NCBI GenBank assembly: GCA_040905665.1 | Contig: JBBDRD010000014.1 | Span: 62,001-126,000 of the forward strand | Reading direction: 5' to 3' | Length of the DNA: 64,000 nt | DNA from: DASVCN01 sp040905665 | Lineage (GTDB): Bacteria; Deinococcota; Deinococci; Deinococcales; Trueperaceae | Made by a program: the position numbers and the translations under genes | Notes under the pieces: model-generated | Databases searched by the model: none | What the model saw: the letters and a program-made list of their open reading frames with translations, nothing else | What the model was told of the DNA's origin: nothing | In this document: one piece after another, positions 17,128 to 25,120 of the stretch | Numbering within the stretch: position 1 is the stretch's first letter | Layout: every line of letters starts with the position of its first letter

Positions 17128-19109
17128 AGCCCCCCTTCTACTCCCCGAGGCCGCTCGACCTCCCGGCAGAGGTACCGCTCGAGCCTGGAGCCCCGCTGGG
17201 CGAACTGGACGAAGCGAAGATCTTCGCGGCGCCCGACGATCCGGAGCAGTGGCCCGCCTGGCGCACACAGCTGCAGCGGTGGCGGCAGGAAGCCCGCGAG
17301 AAAGTCCGTTACTCGGATGCTCGTTATCGAACGCTCGAGCATCCGAACTTCGTGCTCGCCATGGCGAACCTCTGGGATGGCGCACTCTACGACCACCGCT
17401 GTGGGTCGTTCACTCCGGAGGCGTACTTGGAGCGGGCGCAGCGCGAGTTCGGCGGGTTCGACGGGGTCATCCTCTGGAGCGCCTATCCGGTGGTGGGGAT
17501 CGACGACCGCCGCCAACTGGACTTCTACCTCCAGATACCGGACCTGCCCGAAGTGATCGCCAGGCTCAAGGAGGGAGGGGTGAGCGTTCACCTCTCCTAC
17601 TACCCTTGGGTTACCGGTGCCGCTGCCCAGACTCCCGAAGAAGTGGCCTCGTGCGTACGCCGACTGGGTGTCGACGGACTCTTCCTCGACTCCGTGAAGG
17701 AGGGTAACCGGGAGTTGCGGGAGCTCCTCGACTCGGTATCCCCGAACCTGCTGATGGGCGGCGAGTCGCGGGTCCCGCTGGGCCGGATCGACGATCACCA
17801 GATGTCGTGGGCGCAATGGTTCGCCGACTCGGAGGTTCCGGGGGTATTGAGAGCCAAGTGGTTGGAGCGCCGTCATCTGCTGCACCACACCCGCCGCTGG
17901 AACCGCAGTCACCGGGAGGAGCTCCATTCGGCCTGGCTCAACGGCAGCGGCATACTGGTGTGGGAGAACGTCTTCGGAGTGTGGGTCGGCTGGAACGAAG
18001 CCGACCGAGCGATGCTCCGGTCGGTGCGGCCGGTGCAGTTGGAGATGGCGGAGTGGCTCCTGAGCGAGGAGTGGACGCCGCTGGCAGACCATCCCGGATC
18101 CCTGGCCAAGGTGTACGCGTCGCGCTGGGAGCACCGCGGCTGCATCCTCTGGACCATCGTCAACAAGGGCGAGCCGGTGGAGGGCGACTGGCTGCACGTT
18201 CCCGACGGCGACTGCGGCGACTGCGGTGACTGGGCAGAGCTGACATGTTCACGGGAGCTGACCGTAAGGCGGTTGGCGGATGGTGGGGTCGCGGTGGGAG
18301 GGAAGCTCGAAGAGGGCGCAGTGGCCGCTGTCCTGGCAAGTCCCGGGAAGATCGTCCTGCCCCGGCAGCCGGCCTCCCCTCTTCCCACCCGGTCGCCGGA
18401 GGCGGAGTCGTTCCCGCTGCGGATAGCCGTGCGCCGCCCCGCGCCTCGGGCTCCCTCGATGGCGGTCCCGGAAGGAATGATCCGAGCAGTGGGCGGGAGC
18501 TTCGAGCTGGAAGTCAGCTTTCGGCTACGCGAAACCGGGCTCTACGGTGAAACACCCTTCGTTGACGAGTGGAAGCCGCCGCTAGGGAGCCGGCTCCACT
18601 ACCTGGCTCGAGCAGTCCGTCCGGTCGAAATCGGGGAGTTCGCCATCTCGGAACTCGAGGTGAGCAACGGCGAGTTCCTGCGCTTCGTCGAAGAGACCGG
18701 GTACCGGCCTCAGCGAGCTGAGCGCTTCCTCGATCATTGGGTCGACGGGCGGCCGAGGGACAACAATGCGCCTGCGGCCAACGTCGATCTGGTTGACGCC
18801 CGCGCCTACGCGAGATGGCGGGGCTGGCGCTTGCCCACCGAGGACGAGTGGCAGCTGGCAGCGGAACGGGGAGTGATCGGCCGCCGCGAGCCCTTGGTCT
18901 GGAACCTGACGGAGAGCGAGCACGACGACGGACGTACTCGCTTCGTCATCCTCAAGGGGGGCAGCGGGTTCCGCAATGACGCCTCGGAATGGTATTTCGA
19001 CGGGGGACCGAAACCGCCGGGGTTCTCGGCGAAACTGCTGATCCTGGCTGCCGGGTTGAGTAGATCGCCGAACGTGGGGTTCAGGTGTGCGGTGGATTTG
19101 GGTAGGTGA
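17124..19109 (+). CDS. TIM-barrel-like domain fused to a sulfatase-modifying-factor (FGE-like) domain
   Basis: A 661-aa protein starting at GTG 17124 (GTGA overlap with the kinase). Residues of about 60-400 look like a glycoside-hydrolase-type barrel, with FDGVILWSAYPVVGIDD, VDGLFLDSVKEG, and NGSGILVWENVFGVWVGWN. Residues of about 495-655 are an FGE/SUMF1-type fold: VEIGEFAISELEVSNGEFLRF, YARWRGWRLPTEDEWQLAAE, VILKGGSGFRNDASEWY and NVGFRCAV. The redox cysteines of true formylglycine-generating enzymes are absent, so the C-terminal domain is probably structural or binding. No signal peptide is evident. This is the last gene of the operon; a hairpin at 19273-19300 follows. Exact function unknown. 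Confidence 0.8.
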   Translation: MKPPFYSPRPLDLPAEVPLEPGAPLGELDEAKIFAAPDDPEQWPAWRTQLQRWRQEAREKVRYSDARYRTLEHPNFVLAMANLWDGALYDHRCGSFTPEAYLERAQREFGGFDGVILWSAYPVVGIDDRRQLDFYLQIPDLPEVIARLKEGGVSVHLSYYPWVTGAAAQTPEEVASCVRRLGVDGLFLDSVKEGNRELRELLDSVSPNLLMGGESRVPLGRIDDHQMSWAQWFADSEVPGVLRAKWLERRHLLHHTRRWNRSHREELHSAWLNGSGILVWENVFGVWVGWNEADRAMLRSVRPVQLEMAEWLLSEEWTPLADHPGSLAKVYASRWEHRGCILWTIVNKGEPVEGDWLHVPDGDCGDCGDWAELTCSRELTVRRLADGGVAVGGKLEEGAVAAVLASPGKIVLPRQPASPLPTRSPEAESFPLRIAVRRPAPRAPSMAVPEGMIRAVGGSFELEVSFRLRETGLYGETPFVDEWKPPLGSRLHYLARAVRPVEIGEFAISELEVSNGEFLRFVEETGYRPQRAERFLDHWVDGRPRDNNAPAANVDLVDARAYARWRGWRLPTEDEWQLAAERGVIGRREPLVWNLTESEHDDGRTRFVILKGGSGFRNDASEWYFDGGPKPPGFSAKLLILAAGLSRSPNVGFRCAVDLGR

Positions 19110-19164
19110 CCCGCGTTCCCTGGACAAGCGAGACCAGCGGTCGCTGACTTTGTGAGGTGCGAAG

Positions 19165-19266
19165 TTGGCGACGGCGAGAGAGCGGGATTGCGAGGTCGAG
19201 CAGCTGCTGGAACGACTGCGGCTGCTGGTGCTCGGCGAGCCGGCTGACGAATCGAACCGCCGGTAG
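19165..19266 (+). repeat. Degenerate element also present at 50917-51004
   Basis: TTGGCGACGGCGAGAGAGCGG at 19165-19185 recurs with two differences at 50917-50937, and after the same 15-base spacing both copies continue with CAGCTGC(N)2-3AAACGA/GAACGA-like sequence up to GCTCGG(N)GAGC. Here the frame could encode a 33-residue peptide ending at TAG 19264-19266. It may be the tail of a lost, repeated gene. Confidence 0.4.
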
Positions 19267-19272
19267 AAGAAG

Positions 19273-19300
19273 AAGAGCTGCCGAATGATCGGCAGCTCTT
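19273..19300. terminator. Bidirectional hairpin between convergent operons
   Basis: A perfect 12-bp stem (AAGAGCTGCCGA at 19273-19284 with its complement at 19289-19300) and ATGA loop. It lies in the 232-base gap between the plus-strand fusion gene and the minus-strand sugar-binding-protein gene. T-runs are weak on both sides. Confidence 0.7.
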
Positions 19301-19341
19301 CCCTTGCATTGGTCCGTCTGGCTTCTTCTATGGTCTAACCT

Positions 19342-20622
19342 CTAACGCCCCCGATCGTACGCTCGGTCGAGTTCCTGCTGGGCAGCTGCAGCTTCCTCCT
19401 GGACGATCTCTTCGAGCGGGCGCTGGCCCAGCTCCTGATAGCGAGTCCAGATGTTATTGAGCCGGGGTCGCACGATCTCACTGTAGTACTCGCTCCTCAG
19501 ATAGGGCGGTGTATCGCTGGGAAGCTGTGCCTGCTGCCAGGCGCCACCTCGCACCGGATCCTCGTCCCAGTTGAGATCCTCCCAAACACTCGGATTAGGG
19601 GGAGTCCAAGTGTCCATTTCCGCAACGATATGCCCTGCCTCCGGGCCACTGAGGAACTTGAGCAACTCCCAGGCCGCTTCCTTCTGCGAGGAGCCGCTCC
19701 ACATGTAGTACTGGACCGAGTCGCCCCAAGCTTTGCGCTCGACGCCAGGCTTGAGCGGCGGGGAAACGTACTGCATCTCAAAATCGAGCTCGTACAAGGG
19801 GTCGACGTTCCACGACATCATACTGAGGGCCACCTGCCCACTGCCGAAGATCGACGTCTGTTGAGCAGCAAGCTGCTCAACGAAAACCGTGGGCAGCGTC
19901 AGCCCCTTCTCCTCGAGATCGAGGATGAACTGAATGGCCTCTATAGTTTCCGGGGAGTCCAGGTAACCCTGAACCTGCCGCCCCGTTTCGTCGACCACGT
20001 TGGCGCCCAGCGTGTACGCGAAGGGGTGCGACTCCAGCATTCCGCGTCCTACGCTCGTCATGCCATAGATCTGTTCCCCTCCCTCGTAGCTGGTCAGGGC
20101 GACGAGCTTCTCGACCATCTCTTCCGGGGTCCAGTCGTCCGTCGGTCTTTCGACACCGGCCCGATCGAAGACCTCGGCGTTGTAAACAAAGGTGAGGTAG
20201 ACGGTGTCGCGAGGAACGCTGTAGTAGCGGCCCTCATGGGTTGCTCTCTCTCGAGCGATAGGAAACCAGAGCGTCTCCGGGTCGAGCCCGTCTCGCTCGA
20301 TGTAAGGCGTGAGGTCCTCGAATAGCCCTCTCTCGGCGACCTCGCTCGCGAAGTAATAGGTAAAGACGTCTGGAGCCGTACCACCCGCCATGGTGGTATA
20401 GAGGCGCTCTCGGTACCCGGAACTGGGAGTGTTGACGATCTCGACGTTTATCTCCGGGTGCTTCTCCATGAAGGCGTCAGCCAAGCGCTGGTAGGTGGGC
20501 TGCCAGGTGAGCCCATCCGGGTTGGACCAGGTGACGTTCACCTCCTGCGCTAATACAGCTGCGCTTAGCGAGAGGAGTATTGCGGCTGCAACTACTCGTC
20601 CGAACTTGTATATCGATCGCAT
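19342..20622 (-). CDS. Sugar ABC transporter substrate-binding protein (family 1)
   Basis: A 426-aa exported binding protein of the MalE/UgpB class. The signal peptide is residues 1 to about 25 (VVAAAILLSLSAAVLA, cut before QEV), with no lipobox cysteine. Family features include VTWSNPDGL, FMEKHPEINVEI, YTTMAGGTAPDVFTYYFASEVAERG, and the C-terminal SQKEAAWELLKFLSGPEAG segment. It is the last gene of the operon permease-permease-binding protein, 116 bases after the second permease. Binding specificity is a sugar by family; which sugar is unknown, though the enzymes across the terminator suggest a riboside or related glycoside. Confidence 0.93.
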   Translation of the reverse strand: MRSIYKFGRVVAAAILLSLSAAVLAQEVNVTWSNPDGLTWQPTYQRLADAFMEKHPEINVEIVNTPSSGYRERLYTTMAGGTAPDVFTYYFASEVAERGLFEDLTPYIERDGLDPETLWFPIARERATHEGRYYSVPRDTVYLTFVYNAEVFDRAGVERPTDDWTPEEMVEKLVALTSYEGGEQIYGMTSVGRGMLESHPFAYTLGANVVDETGRQVQGYLDSPETIEAIQFILDLEEKGLTLPTVFVEQLAAQQTSIFGSGQVALSMMSWNVDPLYELDFEMQYVSPPLKPGVERKAWGDSVQYYMWSGSSQKEAAWELLKFLSGPEAGHIVAEMDTWTPPNPSVWEDLNWDEDPVRGGAWQQAQLPSDTPPYLRSEYYSEIVRPRLNNIWTRYQELGQRPLEEIVQEEAAAAQQELDRAYDRGR

Positions 20623-20738
20623 TTCAACCTCGTCTTTCTCAATTCGGTGGATTGGCCTGAAGAACGAGTGCCAACTCGATGCTGAGGGCTAGAAACTCAC
20701 CCCCCTTCGGCCGGGGAGAGGTGCACCGCGGAGCTTCG

Positions 20739-21602
20739 TCATCCCTTGATCCCGACTGACGCGATGCCTCCGATAAGTTGTTTCTGGGCGAAGAAATAGA
20801 GTATCAGCAGCGGAATGATGGAGATGACGGTTGCCGCCATCAGCAGAGGCCAGTCAGTTTCCCTCTGCCCCTGAAGTAGAACGAGTCCCAAGCTCAGGGT
20901 GTAGTTTTGAGTGTCGCTCAGATAGATTAGCGGCCCGAAGAAGTCGTTCCACACGTCTACTACCGTGAACACGACGACGACCGTCAGGGCCGGGGCCGAC
21001 AGCGGCAGGATGACGTGCCAGTACAGCTGCAGGTTGTTACAGCCATCGATGCGCGCGGCGTCATCGAGCTGCAGTGGGAGCGTCATCATGTACTGGCGTA
21101 CCAGGAAGATGAGAAAGGAACTACCGGTGAACGCCGGCACTATGAGGGGCAGGTAGGTGTCGATCCAGCCGAAGAAGTTGAAGAGCACGAAAGTAGGGAT
21201 GAGCGTTACGTAGTAGGGCAGCATCAGCGTCGAGAGCATCAGGATGAAGAGAACATTGCGTCCTGGAAACCTCAGACGGGAGAAACCAAAAGCGACCAGC
21301 GACACCGCCAACACCTGGCCCAACACGTTGAAGAGCACAAGGACGAGTGAGTTCAAGAAAAACCGAGCGAACGGAGCTACCTCGAAAAGTCGAATGTAGT
21401 TGCCCCACTCCGCAGGATGAGGGATCCACTGGGGCGGTATGGCAAAGACCTGATCGAGCGACTTTAGAGACGTCGTCACGGCCCAGACCAGAGGCATCAT
21501 GAAGACGGCCGAGAGAAGTATCAGCGCGAGGTGGCCCAGAATCTTCGTGCGCCTCTCCCGAGCCGTGCGGGAAGAGAACCGGCGGCTTCGACTCACCGTC
21601 AT
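20739..21602 (-). CDS. Sugar ABC transporter permease (MalG/UgpE type)
   Basis: A 287-aa inner-membrane protein with six predicted helices, starting with LALILLSAVFMMPLVWAVTTSLKS and carrying the ATPase-docking loop DDAARIDGCNNLQLYWHVILP. I place the start at ATG 21602, which overlaps the upstream permease stop (ATGA at 21599-21602); an in-frame start at 21635 would add 11 residues inside the other gene. It works with the MalF-type partner and the binding protein at 19342. No matching ATPase is encoded in the window, so it presumably shares a general MsmK/UgpC-type ATPase encoded elsewhere. Confidence 0.92.
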   Translation of the reverse strand: MTVSRSRRFSSRTARERRTKILGHLALILLSAVFMMPLVWAVTTSLKSLDQVFAIPPQWIPHPAEWGNYIRLFEVAPFARFFLNSLVLVLFNVLGQVLAVSLVAFGFSRLRFPGRNVLFILMLSTLMLPYYVTLIPTFVLFNFFGWIDTYLPLIVPAFTGSSFLIFLVRQYMMTLPLQLDDAARIDGCNNLQLYWHVILPLSAPALTVVVVFTVVDVWNDFFGPLIYLSDTQNYTLSLGLVLLQGQRETDWPLLMAATVISIIPLLILYFFAQKQLIGGIASVGIKG

Positions 21603-22570
21603 CGAGCTTCCCGCTGACCTTCGTAGTACACCCACAGCGGGGAGCTCTTGAAGATCAGGGCCGTGAAAACGAGTATGACGCTGGCAAGAATCCAGGCGAG
21701 GGCGGCTCCGTAACCCATGTGCAGCTGTCCGAAGGCCTCATTGTAGAGGTGCAGCATGTAGAAGTAGGTGGCTCTCATCGGACCTCCGCCGGTAATTACG
21801 TACGCCTGGGTAAATGTCTGGAAAGAGTCGATTACTCCGATTACCAACAGGAAGAAGATCGTCGGCGAGAGCATTGGCAGAGTCACTCTCCGAAACTTCG
21901 TGACCGCCCCCGCACCGTCGATGGTTGCCGCTTCGTACAGCTCGTTGGGAATGTTCTGCAAACCGGCGAGGAAGATGATGGTCGACGCGCCGACGGTCCA
22001 CAGGCTCATGAAGATGAGTGCACCGAGTGTGTATCTGGGATCTTGAAGCCAACCGACAGGGTCGATGCCGAGCGGCCCCAGGGCAGCGTTGAGGAGGCCG
22101 TAGTCCTTGCTGAAGATCCACATCCACATCATCGAAACCGCGACCCCGGAGATGACCGCGGGCAGATAGAAGATAGTCCGGTAGATGCCGATGCCGCGGA
22201 GTTTCATGTTCAGCAACAGCGAGAGGCCCAGCCCAGCGACGAGTTTCAGCGGCAACGCAAAGAGGGTATAGAGAGCTGTCACGCGAACGGAGGTCCAGAA
22301 AATCGGGTCCTCGCTGAAGATGTCGATGTAGTTGTCGAATCCCACCCAGGAGGGGGTCGACAGGATATTCCAGTCGGTGAAGCTCATGAAGAACGATGCG
22401 ACGAACGGTCCACCCGTGAATGCGACGAAGCCGACGAGCCAAGGCGCAATGAACAGGTAGCCTTCGATCGCCTCACGGCGGGCGCGGCCGCTCAATTTCG
22501 TCTTCGGGGCGGAAGTCTCCAGGTTTGACGCTGCTGCTCTCGCCACGTAGCTCCTTCGTTCAGGTCTCAC
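21599..22570 (-). CDS. Sugar ABC transporter permease (MalF/UgpA type)
   Basis: A 323-aa permease with an extended cytoplasmic N-terminus (about 35 residues) and six membrane segments, first at YLFIAPWLVGFVAFTGGPFVASF (shown in part as FIAPWLVGFVAFTGGPF). The docking loop is YEAATIDGAGAVTKFRRVTLP. It heads the minus-strand operon permease-permease-binding protein; the LacI-type site at 22595-22608 is 25 bases upstream of its ATG, so the operon is probably repressed by one of the LacI proteins at 7188 or 8517. Confidence 0.93.
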   Translation of the reverse strand: MRPERRSYVARAAASNLETSAPKTKLSGRARREAIEGYLFIAPWLVGFVAFTGGPFVASFFMSFTDWNILSTPSWVGFDNYIDIFSEDPIFWTSVRVTALYTLFALPLKLVAGLGLSLLLNMKLRGIGIYRTIFYLPAVISGVAVSMMWMWIFSKDYGLLNAALGPLGIDPVGWLQDPRYTLGALIFMSLWTVGASTIIFLAGLQNIPNELYEAATIDGAGAVTKFRRVTLPMLSPTIFFLLVIGVIDSFQTFTQAYVITGGGPMRATYFYMLHLYNEAFGQLHMGYGAALAWILASVILVFTALIFKSSPLWVYYEGQREAR

Positions 22571-22594
22571 AGATCCAGACTTAGATGCGGAAGT

Positions 22595-22608
22595 TTAAAA
22601 CGTTTCAC
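22595..22608. promoter_or_regulatory. LacI-type operator upstream of the sugar permease operon
   Basis: TTAAAACGTTTCAC contains the AAACGTTT core shared with 8471-8484 and the TTTCAC arm shared with 8337-8350. It is 25 bases before the MalF-type permease start. Confidence 0.65.
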
Positions 22609-22711
22609 CAGGGATGGTCAACCTCGGGCACCGCCAGAGCTTCGGCCCACACCCACCCATAGCTTGTAGGCCACTGTTTCCTTTTAGGTGTGACTGTTAT
22701 CGAGTCCGCTT

Positions 22712-22728
22712 GTGAAAAACCGTTTTAG
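22712..22728. promoter_or_regulatory. Second, weaker LacI-type operator-like site
   Basis: GTGAAAAACCGTTTTAG has the expected GTGAA and TTTTAG ends, but its centre is three bases longer than the other sites, so it may be an auxiliary site or chance. It lies about 115 bases upstream of the site at 22595, a distance compatible with looping. Confidence 0.35.
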
Positions 22729-22994
22729 CTGTAGGTTCCGGCCGCGTCCCTCGGGAACTCCGCACAGTCGCTCAACTGGCTCCGGCCGGTTTCATGCGGT
22801 CGAGGTGCCCACCGTCCTGCGCGGACGCGTCTCTCACAGTTACCAGGCGGACGCGGTAGCTGAGTTGAGCATCCTTTGCACCCGGGCTTGGCTGGCGCGG
22901 AACAGCAACGGCGGCGGCGGCGAGGAACTCGACATCCTTGCTCGCCAGGAGACCCGAGTCGGCGCTGGAGTAGAAGATCCAGCAGCAAGCCAAC

Positions 22995-24078
22995 TCAATA
23001 GCGCAACAGGGCGGCTACGTCGCCCGATTTCGAGAGACCTCCTATCGGATCGGTGAACTCCGGTTCGGCGTTGCTCAGCAGCATCAACTCCACGAGCTCG
23101 TTCACCAGGTCGACCGTGAACAACGAGTCGGAACCGCATATCGAGCACTTGTCTTGTACGTCAGGAAGCAGATTTTCACACTCACGGCAACGCTTCCCGG
23201 CGATGCGGGCGTCACGGGTGACAAGCATTCGGTCGACGCGACCTACCACCGCCGCCTCGACCACCTCCCGCGGGCCCAGCGCTGCACGGCCGGTCCTCAG
23301 GCTCTCGGCCTTGATGAGGTCCCAGAGGTCCCGATCGTGCTGGCGCTCCTCCTCGAAGAACATTTCGAAGACGCTGTCCCACGTTTCATCATCCTGATGC
23401 AAGTCGACGGGCTCGGTGCCGGCGAGCTTCTCACTGAGACTCTGCGGAAGTTCCTCTCGGATCGCCGCATGGTTTCATCGGAGCCAGCCATCAGGATGTG
23501 GTCGAACTCGCGTCGCTTGTCCAGCTCCTCCAGTACGCCCACCACCTCGCGTAGTGATCGAGGGCGTTCTCTCTCCGGCGCACATAACGCCGCTGGGACC
23601 AACCGCCCTTGCGAACGTGGTTCTTGATGTTTCCCTTCACCGTCTCCTGCTCCTGCGGCGATGAAGAAGTGACCAGGTAGACGTGAGTTTCGGTGTTGTC
23701 TGCCAGCACGACAACGAAATTCTGGTATTTGTCCTGCAGCTCGGCCAACGGCCTTATGTAGGGAGAGGAGTCGACCCAAAGGAGGTCTGGGACGTCCTTC
23801 TCGATCGAGTAGGCCTGAAAGAACTCCAACGCCCAACAGGAAAAGACCGCCAACGACCCTGAGGAGAAATCGTAGTCGGCCAGAAATTCCTGCACTAGTT
23901 TCAGGTTTTCCTCGAAGTGCTCGGCTTCATCGGTTTCCTCCTCAAGCAGGCCACGAACCTTCTTGATTCGAGCCTCCACCGAGTCGAGTGAGTCGGGACC
24001 GGACAGGTACAAGCTGATGAAGGTGCGCTCCGGACCACTGCGTTCCGCCAGTGATTCCAGGTCCATTTTGTGGAACAT
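22995..24078 (-). pseudogene. Release-factor-like (baeRF/Vms1-type, GGWSQ) protein, two frameshifts
   Basis: Three reading frames together encode one protein. The first (24078 to about 23550) begins MDLESLAERSGPERTFISLYLSGPDS, has a middle domain (FQAYSIEKDVPDLLWVDSSPYIRPL shown in part) and reaches KNHVRKGGWSQRRYVRRRENALDHYA, where GGWSQ replaces the GGQ of release factors. The frame then shifts near 23550 to continue EVVGVLEELDKRREFDHILMAG, and again near 23455-23470 to continue DETWDSVFEMFFEEERQHDRDLWD, ending with a CRECENLL...CSICGSD zinc-ribbon-like pair. Proteins of this family are thought to cleave peptidyl-tRNA on stalled ribosomes. Each break is a single-base change, so an assembly error is an alternative to decay. 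A partial second copy lies at 57600-57800. Confidence 0.75.
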
Positions 24079-24365
24079 CCGCAGAGCCTACTCGGTGGGC
24101 TCGAAGTAATGTGTGTGGCAATTCCAGGTGTTCTCACTAGTTTCCCCCGAGGCTCGAAACTGCTCGTGCGGGGGCCACACGAGACCATGACGCCGGCAGT
24201 GCGAGACAGGTGCGGCGGCTACACGAGACCAATGAGACGGCCGTACGCCCGACTAACCGCGCAACGACTGGAAGGAGTGGGGGAACTCCACGAGCGCCGC
24301 CTAGGGTTGCGAATCCGCAGTCGCTAAAAGAAGCCGAGAGACCGAGCGCAGTAGAAGCCCCGGGC

Positions 24366-24824
24366 CTAGAAGTCGCCCGGTGCAACCTGAAAGGTGTGAA
24401 AGCCGCGCTCGCGCCACATCTCGACCACCTTATTGCGGTCGTCGAGAACCATCAGGACGTCCTTGGGCCCGATGCCGAGTTCGTCCACCATCTCCGCCTT
24501 GACGATGGTGTCCGACCGATGGTCCTCGTTGCGCCGCATCAAGAGCCCGTCATAGGGCACCGCGTGTTGCTCCAGCCACTCCTCTGTCTCAGCCCTGACC
24601 ATGTCGCTTCGTCCGCTCACGATCAGTACACGAAAGCCGACCTCGTGTAGCCGCTGAACTAGGTGGATCGTATTGCGGACTGGCAAGTCTTCTATGCACG
24701 CACGGAAGAAAGCATCCCAATCACTCCGGCCGCTGCCTCTGATGTAATGCACCCGATGCTCGATATCTGCGAGGGTGCCGTCCAGATCGCAGATGACAGT
24801 TGTGGGCAAGTCTGTATTTTGCAA
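24366..24824 (-). CDS. HAD-superfamily phosphatase resembling the 3'-phosphatase domain of polynucleotide kinase
   Basis: A 152-aa stand-alone phosphatase. HAD motif I is VICDLDGTLADIEHR (Asp nucleophile and general acid near residues 13 and 15), motif II is VLIVSGRSDMVR, and the motif III/IV region is VLMVLDDRNKVVEMW with the DD pair. The spacing and the segments EEWLEQHAVPYDGLLMRR and DTIVKAEM match the C-terminal phosphatase domain of phage T4 PseT-type polynucleotide kinase/phosphatases, where it removes 3'-phosphates from RNA ends. No kinase domain is attached. It lies between two broken genes but is itself intact and well conserved. A role in nucleic-acid end repair is inferred from family. 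Confidence 0.85.
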   Translation of the reverse strand: MQNTDLPTTVICDLDGTLADIEHRVHYIRGSGRSDWDAFFRACIEDLPVRNTIHLVQRLHEVGFRVLIVSGRSDMVRAETEEWLEQHAVPYDGLLMRRNEDHRSDTIVKAEMVDELGIGPKDVLMVLDDRNKVVEMWRERGFHTFQVAPGDF

Positions 24825-24851
24825 AATGTACCGTTCTCCCTGGAGGTCAGT

Positions 24852-24990
24852 TTACGGGAGCTGGGCGATTGTCACCGGCGAGACGTCGACTGTGGACGCC
24901 ACGTTGCCAAAGGGGTCCAGTACTTTCACCCCTGTGAGACTGACCCACCTGGCGGACGTAAGACACTTGTACCCGGGACCTTGCCTCTAG
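24852..24990 (-). pseudogene. C-terminal remnant of an unrecognised (probably exported) protein
   Basis: On the minus strand the frame ending at TAA 24854-24852 encodes WVSLTGVKVLDPFGNVASTV followed by DVSPVTIAQLP, which looks like the last beta-strands of an extracellular domain. No start or signal sequence is present upstream, so this is at most a fragment. The rest of 24825-25120 shows no gene. Confidence 0.3.
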
Positions 24991-25066
24991 ATGTATGCAT
25001 CCTCGTCGAACCCGATCTCTGGATAACGTTCCACAACGCGTCACTCTGGGTCGAGGCCCTCTGCCT

Positions 25067-25101
25067 GCTATCAGTTCTGGAAGTCCTCCAGAACTGATAG
25101 C
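25067..25101. repeat. Perfect 15-bp inverted repeat near the island edge
   Basis: GCTATCAGTTCTGGA (25067-25081) pairs exactly with 25087-25101 around a 5-base loop. There is no T-run on either side, so it is a poor intrinsic terminator. It lies beside the creatininase remnant and about 0.5 kb before the catabolic island. Confidence 0.6.
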
Positions 25102-25120
25102 AACTCCTAGCTGCACACAT

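Larger units (their letters stand above)
22571..22994. other. Intergenic region: operators, no gene recognised
   Basis: About 420 bases between the sugar permease operon and the broken baeRF gene. The left part holds the permease promoter and two operator-like sites (22595-22608 and 22712-22728). In 22740-22994 short open frames exist on both strands but none shows protein-like composition, a ribosome-binding site or a recognisable motif. Confidence 0.5.

Noticed and set aside
22712..23056. Plus-strand open frame after the sugar operon promoter
   Set aside because: Composition is not protein-like, it overlaps the end of the baeRF relic antisense and has no ribosome-binding site.
24079..24365. 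Short repeat ACACGAGACCA-ATGA (near 24177 and 24222) considered as a repeat array
   Set aside because: Only two imperfect copies of about 12 bases, with no regular spacing or repeat-spacer structure.
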